DNA of 64,000 nucleotides from Heterocephalus glaber (GCF_000247695.1 NW_004624783.1:6983878-7047877); one strand, 5' to 3'; counted from the stretch's first letter, positions 1-12,289 are shown. Translations and numbers: made by a program. The notes: generated by a model from the letters alone, not told the origin.

Positions 1-70
1 TACCAGGGATCGAACTTGGGACCTTGCACTTGAGCAGCAGGCGCCAGAACCAGAGCTAAATCCCCAGCCC
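1..70 (-). mobile_element. ID-like SINE, cut by window edge
   Basis: Reverse complement of the tRNA-derived body, ending in CTAAATCCCCAGCCC. Confidence 0.9.
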
Positions 71-297
71 AACATCTTTAACTTTAAGTGATGTTTGCAA
101 GTAAAAACCAGTGTTACTGAAAAAAATAAATAAATAAATAAAGATAACACAATCCTGTAAGTAAAATTCTCAAAGAATCTCTAGAAAACTACTGGAATAA
201 CACACAAGTATAGCAAAGTTGCAGAATATAAAATTGACATACAATAATCAATTTTAATTAAGCAATCCCACTCTTAGGCATGTGTCCAAAGGAAACG

Positions 298-386
298 AGG
301 GCCGGGTATTTAGCTCAGTGGTGCCGCCTCCTGCCTTCTCGCAAGCACAAGGTCCTGAGTTTGATCCCGGTTCCAAAAAAAAAAAA
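298..386 (+). mobile_element. ID-like SINE
   Basis: TATTTAGCTCAGTGGTGCCG to GATCCCGGTTCC, then an A tail with GAAA repeats. Confidence 0.9.
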
Positions 387-770
387 AAGAAAGAAAGAAA
401 TGAAAGCAGGAATAAAAATGAAAGAAGGAACTGAAACAAGTATTTGTGCACTAGTGTTCATAGGATCATTGTTCACAGTATCTAAAAGGATGGACAACCT
501 AAATGTCCATCAACAGACAAACTGATAAAATATGGAACACATATACAATAGGACATTAGTCCACCCTAAAAAGGAATGAAATTCTGATACATGCTATAAT
601 ACGGACCTTGAGAACATTATGCTAGAAAAATAAGCCAGACACAAAAGAACAAATATGGTATGATTTTGCTTTACGAGAATAGGCAAGTTCATAGAGGTAG
701 TAGAACAGGGGTTCTCAGGAAGGCAGGTAGAGTTTTTGTGGGTGCTGGGAACTGGTAAAACGATTTAGGG

Positions 771-850
771 CAGTGGTGGCAAACCTATGGTACACATGCC
801 ACAGCAAGCCATTTGTATCATGGAAAGCTATAAAAGGTTCACCATCACTG
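771..850 (-). mobile_element. SPIN-like hAT MITE 1 (80 bp)
   Basis: Inverted ends CAGTGGTGGCAAACC and, reverse-complemented, CAGTGATGGTGAACC. Flanked by ATTTAGGG (763-770) and ATTTGGGA (851-858), an 8-bp duplication of nnnTAnnn type with two changes. The left end reads CCTATGGTACACATGCCA; the right end has the CTTTTA.AG type. Confidence 0.75.
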
Positions 851-1118
851 ATTTGGGATATAGTGATTGATAATTACACAAAACTGCTAATTTACTTAAT
901 GCCAATAAATTATAAACTTTAAAATGGCTGAAATAATAAATATTGTTATGTTTTAATTTTTTAAATTATATTCCCATATACTAGCAATAAACAATCTGAA
1001 AGTAAAGAAAATTAATTCCACTCAGAATAGCATAAAAATACTTAGAAATGAATTTAACAAAAGAAATGCTAGGCCTGTACACTATTAAGTACAAAACATT
1101 GTTAAAGAAAAGCTAAGC

Positions 1119-1239
1119 AATGCCTGGTGTGGTGGCACACACTTATAATCCCAGCACTTTGGAGGCTGGGGCAAGAGGACTGCCTCAGTTCAAGGCCAGC
1201 TAGATAGTGAGACCCTGCCTCAAAAAAAAAAAAAAGAAG
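1119..1239 (+). mobile_element. B1 SINE
   Basis: TGGTGTGGTGGCACACACTTATAATCCC to CCTGCCTC plus A tail; lacks the internal B1 duplication. Confidence 0.9.
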
Positions 1240-1251
1240 GAAAGAAAGAAA

Positions 1252-1415
1252 AGCTAAGCGAGGTAGAACATGCTTGTAATCCCAGCACCCTGGAAGGCTG
1301 AGACCGGAGAATTAGGAGTTTGAGACCAGTTTGGGCTGGTTAGTGACTTGGTGAGACTCTGTCTCAAAATAAAAAATTTAAAAAGGCCCTGTGTTCAACC
1401 CACAGCACCACAAAA
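1252..1415 (+). mobile_element. B1-dID dimeric SINE
   Basis: B1 body ending GACTCTGTCTC, A-rich linker, then a shortened ID ending TTCAACCCACAGCACCAC. Confidence 0.8.
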
Positions 1416-1715
1416 AAGAACACTTAGAGAAAACCTAAACAAATGAATAAATGGAGAGATATTCCATGATTAGAATAGAACCAGCAGAACCAATGAGATT
1501 CCAACAGAAAAACTGAAAAGGATGTGAATATAGACATGTAACAAAAAGGAAATCCAAATGGACTATAAACATAATAAAAGATGTTCAACATTATGAATAT
1601 CCAGGGTAATGAAAATTAAAACAACAAAGATACTATTTACAACTACCAACCACAGTGATAAAAATTTAATGTCTGACAATACTACATATTACTAAGGATT
1701 CAAGAACAGGAATTA

Positions 1716-2151
1716 GGGCCAAGGATTTAACTCAGTGCCGCTGTGGCTGCCTGGCCAAGAGCAGGGTCCTGAGTTCAATACCCGGTACCACAAAAAAGAA
1801 AACAGGAATTTAATAAAACCACTTTAGAAAGCAATTTGGCAATACTGTATCTAGTAAAGTTTGTAAGTCTTAAGAAATTCTGCTTCTACAGATATCCCCT
1901 AAGTAAACTCTTAGACATGTGCCTAAGGAAACATGATTAAGAATATTCACTTCAGGGCCAGGCATTTAGCTCAGTGGTTTCGCTGCCTGCTTCGCAAGCG
2001 CCAGGACCCGAGTTTGATCCCTGGTACCCAAAAAAAAAAAGGGGCTATCTTCCCTCCATTGCAAGCTTTGGGCCGGGGATTTAGCCCAGTGGTTCCGTCA
2101 CCTGCCTTGCAAGCGCAAAGACCCGAGTTCGATCCCTGGTACCAAAAAAAA
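1716..2151 (+). mobile_element. Three ID-like SINEs (1716-1793, 1954-2040, 2070-2151)
   Basis: Each has a TTTA(G/A)C(T/C)CAGTG A box and a GTACC-A(n) end; all are plus-strand inserts in the old L1, whose sequence fills the spaces between. Confidence 0.88.
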
Positions 2152-2165
2152 AGACTATTCACTTC

Positions 2166-2297
2166 AAACCAGGCGTATAATCCCAGCATTCTGGGAGGTT
2201 GAGGCTGGAGGATCTCAATTTTGAGGCTAGTCTGAACTACACAGTGAGTTCAAGGCCAGCCTGAAACAAAGCAAAACCTTGTCTCAAAAATCAAAAG
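2166..2297 (+). mobile_element. B1 SINE with internal duplication
   Basis: The first few bases of the 7SL-like head are shortened; GAACTACACAGTGAGTTCAAGGCCAGCCTGA shows the duplication. Confidence 0.85.
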
Positions 2298-2409
2298 AAA
2301 GAAAAAGTTCACTTTAGTAGGTGGGGAAATGGAAACAATATAATGTTCATCAATAGGAGTATGAGTATAATGTATTCATACAATAAAGTACTACCTGGAA
2401 GTTAAAAAA

Positions 2410-2492
2410 TTTTTTTTTGGTATCAGAGCTCAAACTCAGGACCTTGTACTTGCAAGGCAGGCGCGATGCCACTCAGCTAAATCCCAGGCCCC
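2410..2492 (-). mobile_element. ID-like SINE
   Basis: T tract, GGTATCAGAGCTCAAACTC to GCTAAATCCCAGGCCCC. Confidence 0.9.
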
Positions 2493-3462
2493 ATGGCAGT
2501 TAAAATGATATTTCAATACATATATACAGTGTGTATATGAACAGAGCAGGGTAACTGACATATTCATCGCCTCAAATACTGATATCTTTGTGTTGGAAAT
2601 ACTCTAAATCTCTAATAGTTATTCTGAATTACACAATTTTCTACCATATTACCACACTGTGCTACAGAATATTGTTATTCTCCTTACCCATCCTCTCTCC
2701 AACTTCTTTGCCAGCCTCTAACATCTAATTCTACATTGTAAATTCTTTTTTTATGGCTAATATTCTATTGCACATACATATCAAAATCTCTTTATCCATT
2801 CACTATCAATGGACGCCCTGATTGATTTCCTATCTTGGCTATTGTGAATAGTGCTGCAATAAATATGAGTATAGATGTTGCTTTGACATACTGATTTCAT
2901 TTCCTTTGGAATATATAACCAGCAGTGGGATTACTAGATTAAATGTGATTCTAATTCTAATTTTTTAAGGAAACTCAATATTGTTTTCTATAATGGTTGT
3001 ACCAACTGGTGGTACTATTCCCTTTCTCCACATCTTCCAGCATTTGTTATTCCTTACTGAAAACAGCCATTCCAACTGGAGTGAGATAATTTCTTATAAT
3101 TTGCATTTCCTTGTTTAGCAATGTTGAGCCTTTTATCCATATATTTCTTGGTCATTTGTGTATTTTCTTTTGAAAAATGTCTATTCAGATCATCTGCCTG
3201 TTAGCTGAGCTATTTCTTTTTACTTTTGAGTTGTGTTCCTTATATATTCTAGATATTAATCCCTTGTCAGATAAATCATTTGCAAATATATTCTCCCATT
3301 CTGTAGGTTGTTGGTTGCTTCTTTTGCCGTGCAAAACTTTTTAGTTTGATATAATTCCGTTTGTCTATTTTTGCTTTTATTGCCTGTGCTTTTAGTGTCA
3401 CACACAAAACATCTTTGCCCAGATCAAGGTCCTGAACATTTCCTTTTTCTTCTAGTAGTTTC

Positions 3463-3549
3463 TTTTTTTTTCCTGGTACCAGGGATCGAACTTGGGTCTT
3501 TGTGCTTGTGGGGCAGGCGGCGGAACCACTGAGTTAAATCCCCGGCCCT
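3463..3549 (-). mobile_element. ID-like SINE
   Basis: Inserted in the antisense L1 between 3462 and 3550. Confidence 0.92.
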
Positions 3550-3869
3550 AGTTTCACATTTTTAGGTCTTACATTTAAGTCTTTGGTCATGTTGAATTAA
3601 TTTTTGTATATAATGAGGAAAAAAAGGTCTATTTTCATTCTCCTGCATATGGATACACAGTTTTCCCAACACCATTTACTGAAGAGACCGTTCTTTCTCT
3701 GCTGTATGTATGTTCTTGGTCCCTTTATCCAAAATCGGCTGACTATAAATATATGGATTTATTTCTTGGTTTTCTCTTCTGTTCCACTGGTCTATGTGTC
3801 TGTTTTTATGCCAGTACCATACTGTTCTGGTTATACCTTTGTAGTATGAGTTAAAAGTCAAATATTATG

Positions 3870-3955
3870 GGGCTGGGGATTTAGTTCAGTGGTTCCGCTG
3901 CCTGCCTCGCAAGCACAAGGACCCAAGTTTGATCCCGGGCACCAAAAAAAAAAAA
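3870..3955 (+). mobile_element. ID-like SINE with perfect target duplication
   Basis: AAGTCAAATATTATG flanks it on both sides (3855-3869, 3956-3970), so the insertion is recent. Confidence 0.95.
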
Positions 3956-4235
3956 AAGTCAAATATTATGATGCTTCCAGTTTTATTCTTTTTGCTCATG
4001 ATTGCTTTGGCTACTGGAAGCTGTCTGTGGTTCCATACAAATTGTAGGTTTTTCTTCTATTTCTATAAAGAATTTTCATTGATATTTTAATAAGGATTGT
4101 ATGAATCTGTATATCACTTTGTATAGCATGTATCCATGAATATGGGATATCATTCCAATTTTTGTGTGTCCTTTCCAATTCCTTTCATTGGCATTTATGA
4201 TTTGATTTTCTTTTTCAGTTTGGTTTGTTGTTGCT

Positions 4236-4379
4236 GTTTTTGTTTTAAGATAGGGTCTCACTATGTAGTCCAGGCTGACCTTGATCTTGCTAAATACCTT
4301 AAGCTGTTCTTAAACTCCTGATCCTCCTGCCTCAGTCTCCCAAGTGCTAGTATTACACACATGTGCCATCACACTCAGC
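4236..4379 (-). mobile_element. B1 SINE
   Basis: GATAGGGTCTCACTATGTAG to CATGTGCCATCACACTCAGCC. Confidence 0.9.
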
Positions 4380-4397
4380 CAAGTTTTGTGTTTGCTT

Positions 4398-4472
4398 TTT
4401 TGTGCTGGGAATTGATGCCAGGGTCTTGAACATGCTAGGCAAGCATTCTACCACTATGCTACATCCCCAACC
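4398..4472 (-). mobile_element. Older classical ID element
   Basis: TGCTGGGAATTGATGCCAGG with CATGCTAGGCAAGC and CTACATCCCCAACCC; the centre is the classical GCTTGCCTAGC type. Confidence 0.8.
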
Positions 4473-4568
4473 CATTTTATAGTTTTAATTATAGAAGTTT
4501 TCCAACCTCCTTAAATTTATTCCTAGGAATTTTTTCTTTTTCTTTCCTAAGCTATAATAAATGGGCTC

Positions 4569-4630
4569 TTTTTTTTTTTTTGGTACCAGGGATCAAACTC
4601 AGGTCCTTGAACTTGCAAGACAGGTGGCAG
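4569..4630 (-). mobile_element. Truncated ID-like SINE
   Basis: Only the 3' two-thirds is present; ATAAATGGG lies on both sides. Confidence 0.85.
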
Positions 4631-4749
4631 ATAAATGGGATCCTTTTTAAATTTCCTTTTCAGCTAATTACTGATATATAGAAACATTATCAACTTTATG
4701 TTGATCCTATATCCCTGTATCCTGCAACTTTACTGAATTCATTTATTAG

Positions 4750-4752
4750 ATA

Positions 4753-4803
<51 letters not shown>
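4750..4803. repeat. (TA)n followed by T(27)
   Basis: A simple TA microsatellite joined to the T tail of the next B1. Confidence 0.95.
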
Positions 4804-4808
<5 letters not shown>

Positions 4809-4941
4809 GGAGTCTTGCTATGTAATGCAGACCAGGCTTGAACTCACTATGTAGCCCAGGCTAGCCTCATACTTGCAGCAATCTTCATGTCTCGGCCTCC
4901 CCAATGCTGGGATTACAAGTGTGTACTACCACACCTGGCTC
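4804..4941 (-). mobile_element. B1 SINE
   Basis: AGATGGAGTCTTGCTATG to ACTACCACACCTGGCTC. Confidence 0.9.
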
Positions 4942-5174
4942 TAACAGTTTCATTAAAACTGTGAGTTTTTCTATGTAAGATCATGTTATCTGCAAACAGG
5001 GATAGTTTGACTTCCTCTTTTCCAATTGTGACTGGTATATTCTCTTCCTAAATGCTCTGGTTAGGAAAGCCACATTATGGTAAGTAGAAAAAGTAGGCTA
5101 TAGAATTATCTTTAACAGCATTTATGTGAAGTCTATAAGCAAAAAGTGCTGTACGCTGTTTAACAATATACAAT

Positions 5175-5267
5175 TTTCTTTCCTTTTCTTTTGGTACCGG
5201 GGATCAAACTCAGGACCTTGCACTTGTGAGGCAGGCAGCGGAACCACTGAGCTAAATCCCTGGCCCT
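5175..5267 (-). mobile_element. ID-like SINE
   Basis: Target duplication TAACAATATACAATT at 5161-5175 and again after the element. Confidence 0.93.
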
Positions 5268-5410
5268 AACAATATACAATTGATAGCAATTTTTAAAAAC
5301 ACACAGCCAAGTATCATAAATTGCAAAGTTTGGCCAGCAGTTACCTTTCTGTATGACAGGAAGGAGAGAAGGGACAAAGTGAAATTAATAAAGAAGGGGT
5401 ACCAAGGGGT

Positions 5411-5547
5411 TTTTTTTTATTAATTTATTTGAGACAGGGTCTCACTATGTAGTTCAGACTGGTTTTGAACTCACTATGTACCCCAGGCTGGTCTCAAACT
5501 CACAGCCATCCTCCTGCCTCAGCTTCCCAAATCCACCACATCCAGCT
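5411..5547 (-). mobile_element. B1 SINE
   Basis: GAGACAGGGTCTCACTATGT to CACCACATCCAGCTG; CAAGGGGT repeated on both sides. Confidence 0.88.
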
Positions 5548-5607
5548 GTCAAGGGGTCTTTAATTTTATCTGTAATGTTTTAAGTCTTCAAAAAAAAAAA
5601 GAATTAA

Positions 5608-5688
5608 GGGGCCATGGTTTAGCTCAGTGGCACCGCATGTGCCTGGCTCGCAAACACAAGGTCCTCTTAAGTTTGATCCCCAGGGGGG
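5608..5688 (+). mobile_element. ID-like SINE
   Basis: GGTTTAGCTCAGTGGCACCG to GATCCCCAGG; the tail is replaced by G-rich sequence at the L1 junction. Confidence 0.85.
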
Positions 5689-5689
5689 A

Positions 5690-5800
5690 TAGGGGGTAAT
5701 ATTAAAATGTATTATGTGTATGTACCAACTTTCAATGATAAATGTAATCATTATGTACTGTGAACATGTACTAATAAATTTTAAATTCTAAAACAAAAAT
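5690..5800 (+). mobile_element. L1 3' terminus
   Basis: ATGTAATCATTATGTACTGTG then ACATGTACTAATAAATTTTA match the ends of the L1s at 45750 and 50170. Confidence 0.7.
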
Positions 5801-5826
5801 TATGTAGAAAAATAAAAATTATGTAG

Positions 5827-5905
5827 GAGTTGGGGGTGTAGTTCAATGGTAGAGTGTGTACTTAGCATGTACAAGGACCTAGGTTCAATCCCTACCACCC
5901 AAAAA
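5827..5905 (+). mobile_element. Older classical ID element
   Basis: GTGTAGTTCAATGGTAGAGTG, CTTAGCATGTACAAGG and GGTTCAATCCCTACCACC. Confidence 0.85.
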
Positions 5906-6813
5906 TCCTTTCAAAAATAAAATTTTGCAAAATGGTAATATTTGTTAAATTGGGCAGTGAGTACCATTGTCTCAGTATTCTTCTAAATGTGAAAATAAAA
6001 ATTTTTAAACAGACTTTTTGTCAAATGAGAATATATATAAGCACAAAGCAACAAGAGATAAATATTTCTCTCATTTTAGGAATATATACTTGTAAAACTA
6101 TTCTAATACTTCTGATGTCTAACTTCCTAAGTGTGATAGAAATCAAGTATTTATGCACAGAAACATGCTGTATAAGTTGAGTTTCCCTTCTCCTAATAAG
6201 AAACTTCTCAAAAGACACAGCCAGCAACACAAAAAAATCTCCCTATGTAGTTACCAGTGATCTATCAACCAACTGACAAATGCGCCATCTGTCACCTACA
6301 TCAGCATAGTTTAAAAATCTTTTAACTTATAATTAAATAATCCCAAGTCATTCTTAAGTTTAAACATAACTCTATGTAAATCTATTATGAATGACCCAAG
6401 AAGGTAAAAAAAATTACCTCTCCTGCTTTTAACATTATCTTTCCTCCACATTCCTTTGTCACACACACCCATAGAGGACTGTGCAAGTTCTCCCACTTGG
6501 GTATAATGTGCACTGGATTCTGGGGAGGTTTATGTGACTCAGATAGCACCATGGGAGTTTACTAATTAGCACCAAAGGAAATTGAACACAGAACTCTGTT
6601 TAACCAGCAGTCAAGGATGCAAGCTCCTGAGAGAGAATATGACTTCCTATCAAATCATGATGAGTACATCAAACTGCAAATGATGCCTAGGAACAAGAAG
6701 TTCTAGAAACAGGAATTCAAATAAAATTGGCTTTGTAGCATTCACTGTTCTGCAGAACCAGTGGCAGCTCTTCTGGTTTTGCTTCATTTTCTGGCTCAGT
6801 TAAAAATACCTTA

Positions 6814-6888
6814 GAGTCAGGCATGGTGGCACGTGCCTGTAATCCCAGCTACTCAGAGGCTGGGGCAGGAGAATCACAAGTTCAAGGG
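6814..6888 (+). mobile_element. Truncated B1/7SL monomer
   Basis: CAGGCATGGTGGCACGTGCCTGTAATCCC to ATCACAAGTTCAAGGG; 3' part missing. Confidence 0.85.
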
Positions 6889-7814
6889 TTCTCTCTATAA
6901 GGGGGGGCGGGTCCCTGTGTGTGGGAAGGAACTGGATATACAATGGTTCTTGGGGAGTTCTGCTGCACTGTGTGCATATGGGAGGTCTCTGTATGTAAAC
7001 AGTCTGCGTGTCTTTCTCTATGTATGTCTTTGAGTATTTGTGCCTGTCTGTATTTTTCTGTGTCTTCAAAGTGTTTGATTATAAGTCTTAAATTTTATTA
7101 TCATTTTCTACCTTTCTACAAAATCCTATAATAGTTTTCTTGCCTCTCTACTTTTAAGTTTCATAAAAGAGAGACATGACATGAGATCCGCTGGTTCTGG
7201 CAGGTACCCACTGATACAGAACCAGAGCAGCATAAGATTGCTCATTGCTAATAAGCTCCCTCACAGTAACAATGCTCCTGGCTTGAGTAGAAGCATCATT
7301 CTGAGCAAGGATCTAAATAACTCCAAATTTAATAAGTTTCCTCAAATATAATTAGACTTCTCATATAGACTTTCCAGAATGTCCTCTGACTTACACGTGT
7401 ATCCAACTGGCTTGATATCTGACCATTAAATAAAACTTACCATTTTGTTTTAAACACGAGTCTCCTAGGAGGTAAAAGGCTTCTTCTTTTTGAAAGGCTT
7501 CTGAGTGTACTATAAATGTGAATTTCTGGATTCTTGAACTGGAACAAGGAAACTTGAGGAAGGTTCTGCTGCACTATGAAACCCCTTAGGTGGACAACCT
7601 ATTCATTTTTCCAAGATGATACACCTCAATTTCAATGCTGACCTCTTCAAACTACAATTCTTGCTTTTAGTATTGCTCACATCAAACTAAATTATGCTTA
7701 TGTATTTCCATATCTACACCCCCCCCAGCCCCTATGAAAGCAAGAATGGTATCTAAGTCTAGCACTTAGTGTTTGGCATACCACAAATGGATTTTGCACA
7801 AAAGAAGCTCATTA

Positions 7815-7903
7815 GGGCCGGGGATTTAGCTCAGTGGTTTTGCCGCCTGCCTTGCAAGCACAAGGACCCGAGTTCAATCCCCAGTACCAAAAATAAAACA
7901 AAA
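7815..7903 (+). mobile_element. ID-like SINE
   Basis: Flanked by AAAGAAGCTCATTA and AAAGAAGCTCATAA. Confidence 0.94.
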
Positions 7904-8080
7904 CAAAAGAAGCTCATAATGTATTACGGGAAATTATTAGACAAGTACCTAGAAGCAGTAAAGTTACTTATATAATACTGCCTAGTGTAGGCCCTAAAAA
8001 GGACATAGCATGAGACCAATCATCTTTTCTCCCTTATAAAAATAAAGGACACGAATTAATGTAGTAAAAATTCTTATTCC

Positions 8081-8613
8081 CAGCTGGAATCCCACACCTA
8101 CAATCCCAGCACTTGGGGAGGCTGAGGCAGGAGGATCACCACAAGTTTCAAGGCCAGCCTGGGACATACAGTAAGTTGAAGGCCCACCTGAACCATATAA
8201 AAAAAACCCTGTCTGAAAAAAACAACCAAAAAATCTGATTCCCTTTCTGTCCCCAAAAGCGCAGAGTAATCCAAAGTTTGGTTAAGTATATCCAACAAAG
8301 CTTTGTGGAAGAAGAATGTTTATTTGCCTTCTTGGAAAAGAAGTCCCTCTTTAATATGGAGCAGATAATGTCAACTGTAGATGCATACACTGTTACCTAA
8401 CCAGGACAAAAATTTTTCTTCCTTCACCACCGCTACGTAGACACACTCAACTCCTGACAATGCCAAAACAAACAAAACAAAATAAAAAACCTGCCTCGCA
8501 TGGTGGAGCACGCCTGTAATATCAGCACTCAGAAGGCTGCAGAAGGAGCATCACCACAAGTTTAAGGCCAGCCTGGACTACATAATGAGAACTTGACTCA
8601 AAAAACAAAAAAT
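8081..8613 (+). mobile_element. Two B1 SINEs (8081-8226, 8492-8613)
   Basis: Both carry CACAAGTTT.AAGGCCAGCCTGG; the first also has the internal duplication. 8227-8491 between them is unique. Confidence 0.85.
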
Positions 8614-9079
8614 AAAGTGTTATTTTGAAAAAGGGCCACATTGTATTACAATTTTCCAACTTGATAGAACTGCAGAAGATGAGATTCTCAGGGACTCTTG
8701 TTGCACAGGATTTGTATTTGAGATGTTACTGAGACTTCAACTTCTGTCAAAACATAAACTACACCCATTATATAATAAAAGTTTGTTAAAATTACACATA
8801 TATTTAGATGATTTAAAAATTACAAATATTTTATGAATAATTCATTATAGCATAAGCATTAAATTATTAATATCAGTGTAATTTTTAGTATCATTCATGA
8901 GTCAATAAACACACTCTTTAGAAGTTACTCATACATGTATAGTTAACAGGAAAAAAACAGGTAAGAAGGACAATTTAAAGGAAAAGAAATAATCAGAACA
9001 AACCAGGAAAAGGTAAAACATTAAATTTTATTTGGGGATCAACAGAGCTGTCTTATATTACAAATAGTCCTTGTCTTAT

Positions 9080-10030
9080 GTTACAAACAAAAATAAATTC
9101 CAAACAGATTAAAAACCAAAACATAACATATACAATCATAAAAACAGATGAAAATGTAAGAATTTGTTTAAAAACTTGGAGTAGGAGAGGCCATCTAGGA
9201 CACAAAATGTGCAAGCCCAAAACAAAAAAAGTTAAATCTGTCTATTTAAAACTTTAAAAGTCATAAAGTTACAAGTCAATAAGAAATAAGAGTAGGGAAA
9301 ATATTTGCAACATACATGAAGAATTGACGTCCAGAATATTTGAAGAATTCCTACAAACCAACATGAAAAAAATAAATACACCGGCAGGACAGAGATTTGT
9401 AATTATTATGTTCACTGTCATATCCTTAGGACCTGGCACCTAGTAGTTGCTCCATAAATAATTTATTAATGAATATGAAGAACCAATTATGAGAAAAAGA
9501 ATATAAATTGCCAACATAGGCATGAAAATATTCTCAGCCTCATAAGCAGGAGAATGCAATCAAAAGAATGGTAAAAATTGCTGCCCATAAAAGATGTAAA
9601 AATATAGCCAGGCACAGTGGCACACCTGTAATTCCAGCACTGAGAGGGGCTTAGGCAAAGGATTTCAAGTTCAAGCCCATCCTGGACAACTAAGCAATCT
9701 AACAAAATAAAAATTTGCCTGGGGATGTAGCTCAATGTGAAAGCCCTGGGATCAATCCCCAGTACCACCAAAAACAACAATAACAATAATGATAAAATAA
9801 ATAATATACAGGATAGGTAAAGGTATGGAGAAAGGGTCATCTTGTAGATAGCTCATATGTAAAATGGTACTACATTTTTGGAAGCTACATAGTGTTGTGT
9901 ATTAAATTTAAAATATGGGTATCTTTCAATCTCAAAATTCTACTTCTACATGAACACAAAGAGAATGCATAGATACTATGACACTGTTTATCACAAAAGA
10001 AAAAAAAGTGCATCATAAAACAATGCTTTA
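9080..10030 (+). mobile_element. L1M/HAL1-like fragments
   Basis: CAAACAGATTAAAAACCAAA, CATGAAAATATTCTCAGCCTC and TGGTACTACATTTTTGGAAG follow old L1 3' ORF2. Broken by an L2/MIR-like tail at 9395-9475 and a B1-dID at 9607-9779. Confidence 0.6.
9607..9779 (+). mobile_element. B1-dID dimeric SINE
   Basis: B1 without duplication, linker AAAATAAAAATT, then shortened ID TGGGGATGTAGCTCAATGTG to CAATCCCCAGTACCACC. Confidence 0.88.
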
Positions 10031-10156
10031 ATAAACAAATTTTGGAAACCAGCAATTAAAAAGGAGACAGATATGTATGTACTAATATATACATTATTAT
10101 AAACTATAACTTTCTCTATATACAAATATGAATGTAAATTCATAGAAAAAAACCTA

Positions 10157-10210
10157 AGCCAGGCATGATGATACACACCTGAAACCTGCAGGTACAGGCA
10201 ACTAAGAAGA
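10157..10210 (+). mobile_element. B1 5' fragment
   Basis: AGCCAGGCATGATGATACACACCTG, then decays. Confidence 0.6.
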
Positions 10211-10879
10211 TAAATGGTTAGGTTCAACCAATGCATTACTCAAGAGTTCTACAAGCTGCAAAGGCAATTCTAACTGAAGTAAAACAGAAAAACAATTTAC
10301 AGAAAGGATATAATGAGGTAGTTTTCAAGGTGGAGTACTTGCTTTAGGAATACACAACTAAAACACCACCCCAAATTACAGAAATGGTTTGGCAAAGAGG
10401 TCATGATTGGTAATGCCCAGCAAGAGATTCTATGATTTGGTTTATACCATTATAGTTCCAGCTATTGGGTACAAAAAATTACAGCACTACTCCTGTCATC
10501 CCTATAGCTTGATCTTGCTGCTAGAGGCTGATGCTACAGATGAATGTGATGATAATGGAGGGAGATATTAGAATAAAGCAGAAGGGTTTGGGGGACTGAG
10601 TCAGCTGCAAAGATGAAGTGAATGGTAAAGTAACTGAGGATCAGGAAGATAAGGGATGACTGGATGTCAAGTATGTAACTAAACAGGATGTGAGGCATGG
10701 TGGTTTAGGCTTCCTCATGGAAGAGGGTAGATCCTGAGTTCTAAAGGACTGCACAGAGTGATCTTAGCAGCACCTTAAACAGACTTCACATGGGAGTTTG
10801 GTCAGATCAGTAGGGGGTTGGCAGTGTGACAAAGCCTCCCACTGTTGTTATGGGCAATGTTCCATCTCACTGATCCCAA

Positions 10880-11050
10880 AGACAACACAGATTGGCAAAA
10901 CCTTGGGCAAGTTAATTACTCTCTTAAAGCCTACATTTTCTCATCTGTAAAATAAAGATAATAATACTCATATGATAAAGTTGTTATGAGGATTAAGAGA
11001 TGAGACAGATATCTGCCACAGAGTAAGTGATCTAAATGGTACCATTATAA
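10880..11050 (+). repeat. MIR
   Basis: CTTGGGCAAGTTAATTACTC, TTTTCTCATCTGTAAAATAAAGATAAT and GTTATGAGGATTAAG. Confidence 0.8.
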
Positions 11051-11412
11051 GGGTCACCAAAGCCAAAAGAACAGTTTCCAAGAACAAGCAGTCAACACTA
11101 TCAACACTTTTAAAGTGATCATAAGGGTCATACTGAAAACCTGCAGGGAGTGATAAATTTATACCGAAGATGAAGCCACTTTTGTTATCTGGTATGCAAG
11201 GTACACAAAGGCTTTTAGGAAAAGCTTTATACGGTCAGAGGAACTCCACTAGAAACTCCAGTAATACTCTTGTTTAATACAGGCTCTCAGTTAAAAACCA
11301 CGTGCCTCAAACTGATGTATTTCTGATAGATGCTGGGGGGGGGGGGTTACCACCTATTAATTAAAGTGTCCAAGAGAGAATATGATTGAATTATTGAAGA
11401 ATTTAGCTGTGC

Positions 11413-11507
11413 GGGCCAGGGATGTAGCTCAGCAGTGCAGGGCCTGCCTGGCAAATGCGAGGACCTGAGTTTGATTCCTGGCACCAAAAAAACCAAAAAA
11501 ACCCAAA
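11413..11507 (+). mobile_element. ID-like SINE with divergent centre
   Basis: AGCAGTGCAGGGCCTGCCTGGCAAATGCG replaces the usual middle; the tail has AAAACC repeats. Similar to the copy at 18081. Confidence 0.88.
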
Positions 11508-11509
11508 AA

Positions 11510-11566
11510 ACCATATATATTATATCTATATAATATATATATCTATATATATATCTGTGGAAGAGA
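11510..11566. repeat. (TA)n-rich simple repeat
   Basis: Imperfect ATAT/CTATATA array next to the ID tail. Confidence 0.9.
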
Positions 11567-12148
11567 GAGACTGAAAATTATAAAGTCTCGTTATTTAACT
11601 TAATTGAAATAATTTATACTTAGGAACTGTCATGGAATAAACTTTCTCTTTTGTTCTGTCCTCACCAATCTCTGAACATAAGTCATTAACACCATAAAAA
11701 ACTCACAGAAATGTCACGGAAATCTTTATCAAGCTTACTAAGCCTCTTACTGGGTGAATGAATTTTAAATTCTTTGTGTCTACACCTGAACATTATGGCA
11801 GAACGGAGGATCAGGGCAACTGCCAAGACAGATCTCTTCCCATCTACCTCAGCTATACCTCTGAATATTTAAACAAGACCTACCATGAAAGAAACAGCAT
11901 ATTCTTTATAAACCCAACAAAGGGTCTAAACAAAGATTACAACAAATCTCTCTTCTTTCTCCTGTTGTGAGGAAGGGAACCATTTTTAAGGATATTATAT
12001 GATAAACTCATTCCTTTTCCATACACAATTCAATTATTTAACTAACTCTAGATACTGAAGATCTAAGTGTCTAAGTCTTCCTCAAGACATCAAACACCCA
12101 AGTACAGCTTCAGCCCAGAGCAACCTCCTAAAACTGTTCTTAAATCAA

Positions 12149-12289
12149 GGGTGGTGAGCCCTGTCATCCCAGCAATTAGGAGGCTGAGGCAGGATCTCCC
12201 AAGAGTTTAAGGCCAGCCTGAGCTATACAATGAGTTCAAGGCCAACCTAGACTATGTACATAGTGAGAGGCTGACTCAGAAAACAAAAA
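12149..12289 (+). mobile_element. B1 SINE with duplication
   Basis: AAGGCCAGCCTGAGCTATACAATGAGTTCAAGGCCAACC. Confidence 0.88.

Larger units (their letters stand above)
235..960 (+). mobile_element. Old L1 3' fragment
   Basis: AATCCCACTCTTAGGCATGT, ATGTCCATCAACAGACAAAC and AAATAAGCCAGACACAAAAG follow the L1 ORF2 3' end. Interrupted by the ID at 298-386 and SPIN-like MITE 1; the end beyond 760 is uncertain. Confidence 0.65.
1000..2500 (+). mobile_element. Old L1 fragments with six SINE insertions
   Basis: TTAGAAATGAATTTAACAAAAG, TTCTACAGATATCCCCTAAG and AATGTTCATCAATAGG are L1 ORF2/3' motifs in order. Most of the block is now SINE. Confidence 0.6.
2500..5060 (-). mobile_element. L1, antisense, broken by SINEs
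   Basis: CAATAAATATGAGTATAGATG, CATCTTTGCCCAGATCAAGG and GTCCCTTTATCCAAAATC are the reverse complement of L1 ORF2 C-terminus and 3' region. Segments 2520-3462, 3550-4205, 4475-4560, 4640-4750 and 4945-5050 run in order. Confidence 0.8.
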